Shown in pieces: positions 50,770 to 61,496 of a stretch of 64,000 nucleotides of DNA (position 1 is its first letter; every line of letters begins with the position of its first letter). Location of the stretch: positions 9,849,109 to 9,913,108 of the forward strand of contig OZ025212.1 of NCBI GenBank assembly GCA_964019055.1, in the 5' to 3' direction. The notes under the pieces are model-generated. The model did no database searches, was not told the origin of the DNA, and saw nothing but the letters and a program-made list of their open reading frames with translations. The translations under genes and the position numbers were made by a program. Origin of the DNA: Anthopleura xanthogrammica (lineage: Eukaryota; Cnidaria; Anthozoa; Actiniaria; Actiniidae).

Positions 50770-51680
50770 TATTCTAGGACAGCCTTTTGAAAACTGTCAT
50801 CGTTACGACAGGGTTGTCGTAGAATCTGCAAAAAGTTGACTCTGGAGAGCAGCCTACGTGTTTCAAAATAATACTGATCTACAGGAACTGTTCGGCTAGC
50901 TTTACTGACGCTAGTCGTGCGGTGCTGTGAGCCTTAAAGTGATACCACTTAACTCAAGCAGGATGTTATAATCCAGCGGCCAACTGCACTGGTGAGAAAG
51001 GTAAACATACAAGAGGAGTAGCTTTGTGTGGACAGGTCGTCGGAGTGGCAATGTTCGCTGAAGATGATGTTCTTGTGTGGTTTAAACACACAGCTCCTGT
51101 TCATTGTATTTTCTCACTTTAAAGGAATCAAGTATATATTCCCTGCTCTGTTCTGCTTCATATGCTCTGTTAGTAGAAATAAATAGTAACCCTGCGTTTC
51201 TTCATGGATTCAATGTCCAAATGAACTCAAGTTTGACACCTCTGTCCTGAGGTTAGAGCAAGAAGGCCCACTAATTTCAACATAAGTTCGTTGAACGAAA
51301 GTGGATCCAGAGGAGACATGAACTTCATATAATTGAACACAACGTGGACATCCCAGGTCTCTGACTATCTGGGTATTGGTTTTCGACAGTGCAGTTGAAA
51401 ACACTTTTCATAGAGTGAATAATAGAAGGGTGCTTTGTCATGGTAGAATTGATCCCAGATAAGTCGACACCCATAAAGCTGAGCGTGCAGTATTTATAGT
51501 GGAATAGGCTAAGCTCTTCTTGCACAACTCGTGAACAAACTGTAGAACATCATTCACAGTGGGGTGTATCCCTTTGAACACAAAATGTGATCCATTGATT
51601 GAGGTAAACGTCGTATTGTTCCATCATTTCTGGACGAAGGTTGTATTCAGAGAACTTTTTCCCGACCATTACTGAAATGT
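50770..51680 (-). pseudogene. Tyrosine recombinase relic of the DIRS1-like element
   Basis: Fragments in all three minus-strand frames are in YR order: EQYDVYLNQW and YSTINTARSAL (core-binding domain, near 51630 and 51500), TWDVHVVFNYMK and LLALTSGQRCQT (catalytic domain start with Arg, near 51350-51230), an AHSTR-like HxxR region cut by stops near 50930, KHVGC where HVGW is usual, and the Tyr-containing RFYDNPV near 50820. Several frameshifts and stops; clearly dead. The sequence differs from the amplified element's YR. Confidence 0.75.
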
Positions 51681-52059
51681 TGTATACCAGTAGCTCTTTT
51701 TGGGCGGAGTGAGCTTTTTTCCCAACTGAGCTAATTTGCTTTGGTCACTTGATCGCTTTCTTTTGCCACATCATCATCCAATAACTCTGTTGTAATTGGT
51801 GTAGAGGCATTGCACAATGCACTGTATAAAGAATTATGATCTGGTAGTAAACGCTCTCCGATTCAGGTTGATTCCTCTATTTTGGGACAGAATGAGCACT
51901 GAGGCATGACCTAGGCTGATTTTTATTTCTCAGGTTGCTGTCTTGGAGGCCTCGAGAATCGCAAACGCTGCATGCAGTCAAACATTTCCGTTGACATAGT
52001 CTAGGCATTCCAGTATCGGCTCTCTTGGTGCGTGTTGTGTTTAAGTTGAGTCTACACAG

Positions 52060-52392
52060 CCTTGTTCTTCTTAGGAACTAGCAGTAGCTTGCAAATTTTC
52101 AGTCTAGCATATTTGACGGTAACTTCATCGAGTTTTGCTTTAGGCAATTTGTCATTAATAAGGCCTTTTATTATTTTCCCCAGATCTTCATCGATGGGTG
52201 GGCTTGTTTTGTCACTGGTATCAAAACTCGAGTTGTATTCTGTTTCTCTGACTGTTGTCCTTTATCTTCAGAAATGATTTTTTTATCAGCTGCAAGACCT
52301 GCATTAGTGGTATTATCGTCAGATTTATCGCTTTGCTCGCTCATGTAGTCCTTGTTGTAAACGTAGTTTTCAATGGCGGTCGCGTAACACAT
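52060..52392 (-). pseudogene. gag-like relic of the DIRS1-like element
   Basis: Starts near MSEQSDKSDDNTTNAG, acidic and low complexity. After one frameshift near 52215 it continues through IDEDLGKIIKGLINDKLP and KYARLKICKLLLVPKKNK to a stop at about 52060. An acidic leader followed by a GLP...K...VPK-type segment resembles the N-terminal regions of Gag-like proteins of invertebrate DIRS elements, as I recall them; this is recognition by eye. The rest of gag is missing. Confidence 0.5.
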
Positions 52393-52599
52393 TTTTCGTT
52401 TTGTTTCAGATCAGTTTTACTTTCGGAAAAACATGTTGGAAAGAGACGTTTTCAAATCCTCTGAGGTTGTAGATATTTCCGAGTCGTCCACATTATCATA
52501 AGGCTCGTAGTTACTGCAAACAAAGACTAAACGTATGCAGCGTGAATAGGAATTCACAAGTCTTGTAGGCACAACAATAGCGCTACAGCGAACTGAATA

Positions 52600-52990
52600 T
52601 TCTTCGAAGCCAAGTTATCGAAGATTCAAGTCATTTTCCAAAATGACACAGCTACGACGCAGTCTGTAGGGAAACTATCACTTACTTTCCCTTTCCGTTC
52701 ACTTTGGTAGGGAACTATCACTTACTTCCCTAAATTTCATCGAAGATTCAAGTCATTTTCCAAAATGACACAGCTACGACGCAGTCTGTAGGGAAACTAT
52801 CACTTACTTTCCCTTTCCGTTCACTTTGGTAGGGAACTATCACTTACTTCTCTAAATTCCATCACAGGTTGAAGTCATAGTGTTTTCCAAAATAACACGA
52901 CTATGACTCAGCTTGTAGGGAAACTATCACTTAATTTCCCTTTCAGTTCGTTTTGCTAGGGAACTATCACTTACTTCCCTACGAACTACG
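52600..52990. repeat. Three tandem ~122-bp repeats in the DIRS1-like leader
   Basis: Units at about 52619-52743, 52744-52864 and 52865-52985 contain gattcaagtcattttccaaa, a tgacacagctacgacgcagt block, and two versions of agggaa(a)ctatcacttac. The third unit is more diverged. Each agggaa...ttccct pair can form a small hairpin. Confidence 0.8.
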
Positions 52991-53257
52991 TCAATGGACG
53001 TTATAATGGCCGTCAGAAAGCACTCGAGGAGTTGTGTAGTCGACGATGGGAGACCATGCGACTGATTGCTGTAGAGAGGAAAAGCCACATAAAACATTAA
53101 AGAAGTCATAAATACCTAAAAGAATTATGAAAACTATAAGAAAGATGTATAACAGGACCACGAAAGAGTTATTTACCTGTATAGGTTCAAGAAATAACAC
53201 CAGGAAAACCAGTTTTAGAAATCCACACAAAAGCTCTGAACACCACGGCGTCCAACT

Positions 53258-53324
53258 TCGTACTGACTCACGGCGGCACGTGTACATCTTGTGTTAACCG
53301 TAAGTACGTCACTGCGATTTGGAA
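53258..53324 (-). repeat. Left inverted terminal repeat of the DIRS1-like element
   Basis: 5' end of the element on the minus strand. Pairs with 50430-50494 and, for its outer 38 bp, with the ICR at 50660-50699. The tRNA-like repeat resumes at 53325. Confidence 0.8.
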
Positions 53325-55720
53325 GAATCGTACCAAACGGTGAAATAATCAGAAAAAAAAAATTCTGAGGCCCAGATTGGAATCGACCACAGGAAACTCG
53401 GTAGAGGAGAGCTAGAGGAGACTCTAATGGCGAGTAAGGTCGTTCCTCCACACTGTATTGTGTCAAATGTACCGTATATTCTACCATCACAGAAATGTCT
53501 AGGGAAATATACGATAAACATGGTATGGATATGATGATCGAATGAAATATATTTATGATCGTACCATACTGTTAAAAAATGAGGAAAAAAATTCTTACCC
53601 CGGCTGGGAATCAGCCCCACGACCCTCCGTATCCTAGTCGGACGCTCTGTCTCTGACCTAGAGGAGACTCTTATGGCGAGTAAGGTGGTTAGTCCACACT
53701 ATATTTTGACAAACGTACTTTATATTCTACCATCAAAGAAATTTCTAAGGAAATATACGATAAACATGGTATGGCTATGATTATGCAATGAAATATGTGA
53801 ATGATCGTACCAGACTTTAAAATAAACAGAAAAGAAAACAAATTTTTAGCCCCAACTGGGAATCCAACCAAGTACCCTCCGTATCCTAGTCGAACGCCCT
53901 CGCACTGAGCTAGAGGAGACTCTAATGGCGAATAAGGTCGTTGGTCCCCACTATATTGCGACAAACGTACTGTATATGCTAAAGGTTTTGAAATGTGTAA
54001 CGAAATATACCATAAACATGGTATGGGTATGATGATGGAATGAAATATGTTTATGACTGACCATACTTTAAAAAAATGAGAAAAAATAATAAATTTTAGC
54101 CCTACCTGGGAATCGAACAAAGTACCCTCCGTATCCTAGTCGGACGCTCTGCCACTGAGCTAGAGGAGACTCTAATGGCGAATAAGGTCGTTAGTCCACA
54201 CTATATTGTTACAAACGTACTGTATATGCTAAAGTCACAGAAATGTCTATGGAAATATGCGATAAACATGGTATGTGTATGATGATGGAATGAAATTTGT
54301 ATATGATCATACTATACTGTGAAATATTCAGATAAAAATAATAATTCTGAACCCCAGATGGAAATCGAACCCACTCCCGCCGTACCGTAGTCGGACGCTC
54401 TAACAGTAACCTAGAGGAGACATTATTGGCGAGTAAGGTTGTTAGTCCCCACTATATTGCGACAAAAGTACTTTATATGCTACAGTTAAAGAGATGTCTA
54501 AGGAAATATACGATAAACATGGTATGCGTATGATGATGGAAGGAAATGTGTATATGATCGTACCAAACTGTGAAATTATTAGAAACAAATAATAATTCTG
54601 AGATCCAGCTGGGAATCGACCCAAGTACCCTCGGTATCCTAGTCGGACAATCTGCCATTGAGGTAGAGGAGATTCTAATGGCGAGTAAGGTCGTTAGTCC
54701 ACACTATATTGTGACAAAAGTACTGAATATGCTAAAATTTCAAAAATGTTTGAGGAATATACGATAAACATGGTATGTGTATGATGATTGAATGAAATAT
54801 GTATGTGATCGTACCATACTTTAAAATCAACAGAAAAAATTACTAAATCTTAGCTCAAGATGGTATTCGAACCTAGGACTTTCCGTATCCTAGTCGTACG
54901 CTCTTCCACTGAGATTGAGGAGACCCTAATGATATCATATACTATATTGTGACAAACGTACTGTATATGCTACAGTCAAGGAAATGTCTCAGGAAATATA
55001 CGATTAACATGGTATGGGTAAGATGATGGAATGAAATATGTATATGATCGTACCATACTTTAAATTAAAAAAAAAATTAAAAAAATTTCAGCCCTATGTG
55101 GAAATCGAAGCAAGGAACCTCCGTATCCTAGTCCGACGCCCTCGAACTGAGCTAGAGGAGACTCTAATGGCGAATAAGGTCGTTGCTCCACACTATATTG
55201 TGACAAAAGTACCGTATATGCAACAGTCACATAAATGTCTAAGGAAATATACGATAAACGAGGTATACGTATGATGATGGTATGAAATGTGTATATGATC
55301 GTACCAAACTGTTAAAAAATGAGGGAAAAATGGGAATCGACCCCACGACCCTCCGTATTCTAATCGAATGCTGGGCCACTGAGGTAGAGGAGACTGTAAT
55401 GGCGAGTAAGGTCGTTTGTCCGCACTATATTTTGACAAACGTACTGTATATTATACCATCACAGAAAAGTCTTAGGAAATATACGATAAACATGGTATGC
55501 ATATGATGATGGAATGAAAATTTGTATAAGGTTGTACCATACTCTGTAAAAAGAAGGGAAAAAAAGCTGAGACCTAGATGGGAATCGGCCCCACGCCCTT
55601 CCGTATTCTAGTCGAGCCCTTTGCCACGGAGCTAGAGGAGACTTTAATGGCCAATGAGGTCGTTAGTCCACACTATATTGTGACAAACGTACTGTATATG
55701 CTACAGTCACAGAATTGGGA
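53325..55720 (-). repeat. tRNA-derived tandem repeats, ten diverged units
   Basis: Boxes near 53413, 53660, 53910, 54157, 54410, 54664, 54916, 55152, 55385 and 55632, spacing 233-254 bp. The head is recognisable throughout (for example 54109-54165), with B-box variants TTCGATTCCC and small deletions. The unit at 55700-55720 is interrupted by a gypsy LTR. Chance open frames of 60-143 codons are disregarded. Confidence 0.78.
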
Positions 55721-55872
55721 TGTGTTGTGACCGGTTAAAGGCTATAATAAAGAGACTATATAATTGTAACAACAACAGACTCTTCGTCATGCTTTATTCC
55801 CTCGTGCTAATTGAATGTCCCGGATGTATATTTGACCTGGGGAGGGGGGACTGGTAACAAGTAGTTATAACA
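55721..55872 (-). repeat. 3' LTR of a Ty3/gypsy element, 152 bp
   Basis: On the minus strand it starts TGTTATAAC and ends GTCACAACACA (TG...CA). It contains AATAAA, and is preceded by the purine tract AAGAAAAGGAAA at 55873-55884, a fitting polypurine tract. It sits at the downstream end of the minus-strand gypsy pol that enters from the right edge. It is inserted in a tRNA-like unit. The matching 5' LTR would be beyond 64000. Confidence 0.72.
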
Positions 55873-55933
55873 TTTCCTTTTCTTACAGATTTCTAAATTA
55901 AAGGAGATTAAATCAAAAAAAATCAAAATGAAT

Positions 55934-55946
55934 AGAATGTTCTTTC
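55934..55946 (+). repeat. Target-site duplication, left copy
   Basis: AGAATGTTCTTTC here and again at 61442-61454 bracket the L1/Tx1-like LINE. 13 bp, exact (the first A could belong to the poly(A) on the right side). Confidence 0.85.
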
Positions 55947-56030
55947 TGGGGCGAGATATGGACGAGTGAGGAGGTCGTTTTTCTCTCTCTCCCGCGATTT
56001 TCGAATTTATTTCAAAGTTTTTCAAAGTAA

Positions 56031-56969
56031 ATGGCTAGTTTACTATCCAATAATCAAGGAAAGAGAAGAACAAGATCATCAAAGTCGTCAACAGAATCAT
56101 CAGGATCTGCAGAATTAAAAAAAGCGAGAAATCTAGATAAGAGTTTGACCGAAGACGTTTTAGATCCAGAGGACGACGAGGTGTTGATAGCGCTCGATAT
56201 GGCTAAAGAACTGAGCGATAAGATGGACGATGTACTAAAAAAATTGTCCAAACTAGACTCCATTGAGGAAGCAGTTAATAAGAGCCAAACCTCTATTAGC
56301 AAGTTGGAAGAAAGAACCACAAAGTTGGAAAAGGTTAACGCTACAACAAAAGATGAAATCAAAGATCTGAAATCAGCAATGGAATTCTGCGATGGTAATG
56401 TCAATGAAATTAGTTCGCAAGTAGTTGCTCTTAAAAGAGAATTAGAAACCAAAAAAACCAACAACGAGGAAATGAAAGTAGAAGTTAAAAATCTAGAAGC
56501 CAAGGTTGAAGAGCTAAACACAAAGGATCTATATTTAGAAGCGTATTCGAGACGCGAAAACATCAAGTTTATGAATATTAAAGAGGAAGAGGATGAAGAT
56601 GTGGAAGAAGTGTTAAGACGATTCTTGGATGAAAATCTGGGATATGCATATCATGACGAGGTGGAAATCCAAAGAGTACATCGCAACCCTGCGAGAAAAG
56701 ACCCAAAGAGACAACAACCAAGGCCTATCTTGGCAAGGTTTCTACGCGCAAAAGATTGCGAAGCAATTATCGCCAAAGGTTGGAAACTGAAAAATACCAA
56801 TTACCAAATGTTCGTGGATCTTCCCAACGAACTAATAAAGCGAAGAAGAGCTCAGATGAATACATACAGAATGGCGAAAGCAAACAAGATTCCTGCGTAC
56901 TTCAGCAAAGCTGAACCTGACAAACTGTTTATTAGAGGACAATTATGGCCTGTAGGTAAATCGCTCTAG
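56031..56969 (+). CDS. LINE ORF1 protein, L1-type RNA-binding, intact
   Basis: 312 residues. A Ser/Lys-rich N-terminus, then a long heptad-rich coiled coil (about residues 45-165, many Leu/Val with Lys/Glu) that would trimerise the protein. Next is an RRM-like domain with YSRRENIKFMNI at about 172 and EIQRVHR, RPILARF and KRRR farther on, then a C-terminal domain to residue 312. This matches the L1 ORF1p/Transposase_22 layout: RNA binding and chaperone activity in the LINE ribonucleoprotein. First ATG after the leader, 84 bp from the element start. No lesions seen. Confidence 0.88.
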   Translation: MASLLSNNQGKRRTRSSKSSTESSGSAELKKARNLDKSLTEDVLDPEDDEVLIALDMAKELSDKMDDVLKKLSKLDSIEEAVNKSQTSISKLEERTTKLEKVNATTKDEIKDLKSAMEFCDGNVNEISSQVVALKRELETKKTNNEEMKVEVKNLEAKVEELNTKDLYLEAYSRRENIKFMNIKEEEDEDVEEVLRRFLDENLGYAYHDEVEIQRVHRNPARKDPKRQQPRPILARFLRAKDCEAIIAKGWKLKNTNYQMFVDLPNELIKRRRAQMNTYRMAKANKIPAYFSKAEPDKLFIRGQLWPVGKSL

Positions 56970-57260
56970 TTATTATGATAATCATTATATTTTTCTTTCT
57001 TTCCGATTTAAAATTTTCCGCTTAATTTAAAGCTTATATATCGCGGGTGAGAGAGGTTTTACGTAAGAGTAGCCTCATAATTATAATTATTAGTATTGAT
57101 ATTACATTTTCTATTTTTTTCATTTTTGCATACTGCTTATGTTTAGTGTTTGCCAAGTATAGTTGTTTGTTCTTCTTCTTATTGTCTTTCCTCTATTTGA
57201 AAGTTAGGAATTTGTACTTTGTTTCCCCTGCCGTTCAAAATTCGAATGATGAAATGATCA

Positions 57261-60200
57261 ATGAAACAATGTAGTTTTAATTTATTATCTCTTAACGTTC
57301 GAGGCCTGAGGGACTATAAGAAAAATAGAAAAATATTTGACTGGATAATTAAACACGGAGGCGAAAATGGAGTGGCGTTCATTCAAGAGACACATAGCAC
57401 AAAAGAAATAGCAGATGAGTGGTCAAAAAGAACAAGAGGTAACTTAGTGATGTCTCATGGGACATCGAAAAGTAAAGGTACGGCAATTTTGTTTGGAAGT
57501 AAACTAGATATCAAATATAAACAACAGATAGTGGATACAAATGGCAGATACGTGATAGTATGGAGTGAAATAGAAGGTAAGAACTTTCTTTTCATTAATA
57601 CATATTTCCCAAACCTAGAAAATGAACAGATCCTTTTCATGAACGAAATAGTAGAAGTTATCAGTAATATAGAATATCCAATAGATACTCATATCGTTTG
57701 GGGAGGGGATTTTAATTTTATCTTTGACCAAGAGCTTGAAGCCTCCGGTGGAAATCCAACTCTAAAAGTACGATCTATTGAAACTATTGAAACTATTATG
57801 ACAAATTTTGATCTCTGCGACATCTGGAGATTACGTAATCCAGAGGTGAAACGTTTTACATGGCGTGGTAAAGGACAAGGAAGAAGTAGTCAGCTAAATA
57901 AGATGATTCAACGAAGATTAGATTTTTATTTGATATCGGATGATTTACAACCATACGTGGAAAAGTGTGACATTATTCCTGCCCCCTCTACGGACCATTC
58001 GGCAATTACGTTGAGCTTTAATACATTTGAAAATGAAAGGGGGGGACCTTCTTTCTGGAAATTTAATAATTCACTGATTGAAAACGAAAGATACATCGTA
58101 GAACTAAAGAATATTATTCAAGATTTGAAAACTTTTTTGGATAGAGAAAGAATTCAGAATCCACAACTGAGATGGGAATTAATCAAATATGAAATCCGTA
58201 AATTCTCGATAACATTTTCTAAAGAATTGGCTAGGAACAGAAAAAAGGCGTATCAGCAACTGGAATTGGAAATCAAAAACATAGAAAACAAAATAGAATG
58301 GGAAAAGGATGAATTATTGTATGCCCAACACGATAACTTGCTAAAATCCTTAGAAGAAGAAAGTAATTATATTACAGAAGGTATAATCATTAGGTCAAAA
58401 GCTACTTGGTATGAGCAAGGTGAAAAAAGTACGAAATAGTTTTTGAATTTGGAAAGGAGGAATAAAACTAAAACACACGTTAGGAAACTAAACAATGACG
58501 ATGGGACAGAAACTACAGATCAAAAAGAAATACTTCGAAAAATAAAATGTTTTTTTCAATCGATATATAAATCTAAATCAAACAAAACTGAAAAAGAATG
58601 CCAAGATTTTCTTTCGCATCTGAAAACTCCATCGGTATCTGAATTAGCTAAAGAAGATTGTGGAGAACTAATGACGACTGAGGAATGTTTTCTTGCCCTC
58701 AAGCAAATGGGCCCATCTAAAACCCCAGGCATTGACGGTCTAACTAAAGAATTTTATATGTGCATGTGGGAAGATTTGAAGGAAGATTTGGTAAATTCCT
58801 TAAATCATAGTTTTGAAGTGGGCTCCTTGTCAACATCCCAAAAGCAAATCGTTATCACTTTGCTAGAAAAACCCAACAAAGATAACAGAAATTTGGACGC
58901 TTGGCGCCCTATTAGTCTCATTAATGTAGACGTAAAAATATGCAGTAGAGTTCTTAGTAATAGAATGGCAGAAGTCTTGCCTTCCCTAGTCAGCTATGAT
59001 CAATATGCCTTTGTTAAAGGAAGGAATATTGATGAACCTATTAGGTTAATACACGATGTTATGGACTACTTAAGATATAAAGATGAATATTCGTTGCTAT
59101 TCGCAGCAGATTTTGAAAAGGCTTTCGACTCGATCGAACATAATTTTATATTTGCAGTCTTGCACAAATTCGGCTTCGATAACAACTTTATCAAATGGGT
59201 GAGAGTTCTTCTGCAAAACAATCAAAGCTGTATCATAAATAATGGCAAAGTAACGAATTTTTTTAACGTACTTAGAGGAACAAAACAAGGAGATCCTATT
59301 TCCCCCTACATTTTTATATTGACTATAGAAATCATGGCAATCATGATAAGGAACTCAAAGGAGATAAAAGGCGTGGAGGTAAAAGGAACAGCAAAAAAGC
59401 TAATTATGTTTGCAGATGACACCACCTTCTTCCTTCGAGACGTAATTTCTTTCAATAACGTTTTAAAAACATTAAACCAATTTTACGATTACTCGTCGCT
59501 AAAAATAAATGCAAAAAAGTCAGAAGTCGGATGGCTCGGAAGAGGAAATCGGGACCCACCTGGAGAATTGGCTGATAACTTTAAATGGATTAGTTTCTAC
59601 CGAGAAGGTATCAAAATATTAGGTATACATATCTCATATAATGATAAATATAGTTATGATCAAAATTTTAAACGTATACTAATTAATTATCAGACAATTC
59701 TGTCGATATGGAAGATAAGACACCTAACACTTTATGGTAAAATCCAAGTGCTGAAGTCTCTTGCTCTGCCAAAACTGCTTTATGTTTGCTCTGTGCTACA
59801 TGTTCCGGAAGATTTTGTTAAGATAATAGAGGGTACAACACAAGACTTTATTTGGAATGGTAAAAAACCAAAAATCAAACATAGTATCTTAATTGGAAAT
59901 TACCACCTAGGTGGCTTAAAATCCCCTGATTTCCAATCCTGTATTAAAGCAAACCGAGTCAAATGGGCAATAAAATTATTCAAATCCAATGAAGAAAAAA
60001 CGAATTTAAGTATGATTCCCTCTATATATCTTAAAGGCATAGAAGGATTGAAAAATATAAAGAATAACTTCGATAGGAAAAGAATTCCAAAGAATATCCC
60101 ACCTTTCTATAAGAGTATATTAATAACGTGGTCAGAAATATCGGAATATAATGGTGAGGAGCCAAATGAGATATTAAATCAATGCATTTGGAATAATAGA

Positions 60201-61067
60201 TATATACAAATAGGAGGAAACTCCATCTTCTACGAAGATTTCTGTGACTTGAATATCAATAATATCTCTGATTTATATGACGATAACGGTGAAATAAATT
60301 GGGAACATGCTAAACATAAGGGCCTTGAAGACAAAGATTACATGAGGTGGGCTGGAATAATCCATGCAATTCCAGTGCGATGGAAAAAACAAATAAAAGG
60401 AAAAATAAATATTAAAAAAAACACACAACCCAGTTTAAAATTAGGGAAGAATAACATCGAATTAGGTAAAATAAAAGCAAAACAATTGTACCAGTGGTTT
60501 ATAGAGAAAAAGTTTCAACCTCCAACAGCTCAAAATAATTTAAATAAAAGAATTAATAACAGTAATCCATTGGATTGGAGTGGTATCTACAACAGAATAT
60601 ATACAACCTCCATAGACACCTATTCTCGTTTTTTCCAATACAAAATATTAAATAATATTCTGTATCTTAATCGAGATTTACATCGTTTTAAAATTCTCAA
60701 TTACTCCTCTTGTTCTTTTTGTTCTCTTTATCCTGAAACAATCGATCAGTTTTTTGTCAAGTGTGTGGAATCTAAAAATTTATATTTTGAAATTAGAGAT
60801 CATTTTGAAAAATTTGGAATAAATTTGCCAGAATCTAACTTAATCAATATTCTATTAGGTGTTGACGATACTATTGTTAACTATATTCTATTATCGTTTA
60901 AGTTATTGCTATATAAATCTAGAGATAAAGGCAAAATACCTACCTTATCTCTTTTTAAAAATATTCTAAAACAAAATAAAAAAATTGAGTATAAAACGGC
61001 CAAATCAAAAGATATTCTTTTAAAACACAACAATAAATGGAGTAAAATATCCCCGGCATTGGTATAA
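57261..61067 (+). pseudogene. LINE ORF2: endonuclease-reverse transcriptase with one in-frame amber
   Basis: About 1268 codons in a single frame, broken only by TAG at 58437-58439. The N-terminal part (392 residues) is an AP-type endonuclease with LSLNVRGLRD, FIQETHS, GGDFNFIFD and TDHSAIT, so the catalytic Asn, Glu, Asp and His positions are kept. The RT follows, with WRPISLINVDVKI, ADFEKAFDSIEH, RGTKQGDPISP and FADDTTFFL (59409-59420). The C-terminus has CSFCSLYPETIDQFFVKC, a Cys cluster in which the usual His is not seen. The stop falls in a conserved Thr-Lys-aromatic-Phe-Leu stretch between endonuclease and RT, consistent with a single point mutation. A short hydrophobic frame (57047-57274) overlaps the start; I do not call it a gene. 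Confidence 0.87.
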
Positions 61068-61441
61068 ATAATTCTGAATGGCAGGGTGTAACATGGTGCA
61101 ACATGGCGCTTGTATATATAAATATACATTTTATATTGGTTAAATCAATTTTATAGCAATAGATAAGTATAAATGTACCTTCTCAGTGTTTTAGTTTTTT
61201 TTTTTTCTTTTTCTTCGTGTACTTGTTATTGATAGTATTTTCACTTAGTTTCTTGTAGAGTCATATAGTTTTTGTCATTTAACATAATTTGTATTCTGTA
61301 AATAATCTTGAAATAGTTAATAGGATATCTAGAGGAACACACCTAGTGTGTTCCTCCTTAAGTTGTAATTAAATAAGACAATATTTGTTTAATTGTTAAT
61401 AAAGTAATTATTACAAAAAAAAAAAAAAAAAAAAAAAAAAA
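61068..61441 (+). other. LINE 3' UTR and poly(A)
   Basis: No ORF. A short inverted pair, gaggaacacacctag / ctagtgtgttcctc (about 61332-61358), can form a stem of about 13 bp. The tail at 61415-61441 is unbroken A. Confidence 0.75.
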
Positions 61442-61454
61442 AGAATGTTCTTTC
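61442..61454 (+). repeat. Target-site duplication, right copy
   Basis: Second copy of the 13-bp duplication; gypsy 3' sequence continues from here. Confidence 0.85.
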
Positions 61455-61496
61455 AACATGGTATAACTCAATAGTTCATAGTTCTAATCAATGTTC

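Larger units (their letters stand above)
50381..53324 (-). mobile_element. DIRS1-like retroelement, internally deleted, 2.94 kb
   Basis: Inserted cleanly in a tRNA-like unit (gtgtatat / atcgtaccaaac) without a clear target duplication. The minus-strand order is left inverted terminal repeat (53324-53258), tandem-repeat leader, gag relic, YR relic, internal complementary region (50699-50578), right inverted terminal repeat (50495-50381). This is the architecture defined for DIRS1 elements. RT and RNase H are absent, so it was non-autonomous or suffered deletion. It is a different family from the amplified YR element, which has split direct repeats. Confidence 0.82.
55947..61441 (+). mobile_element. 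Full-length L1/Tx1-like LINE nested in gypsy
   Basis: About 5.5 kb: an 84-bp 5' leader, ORF1, a 290-bp T-rich spacer, ORF2, a ~350-bp 3' UTR and a poly(A) of about 27. The exact target-site duplication and long uninterrupted poly(A) show a recent insertion. It sits between the pol stop and the 3' LTR of the gypsy element, in the opposite orientation. Confidence 0.9.

Noticed and set aside
56054..56566. 170-codon minus-strand frame under LINE ORF1
   Set aside because: Ser/Leu-rich antisense of the Lys/Glu-rich coiled coil; a shadow of ORF1.
57047..57274. 75-codon hydrophobic frame between LINE ORF1 and ORF2
   Set aside because: T-rich spacer read by chance as Ile/Phe/Leu; L1/Tx1 elements are not known to need a third ORF here.
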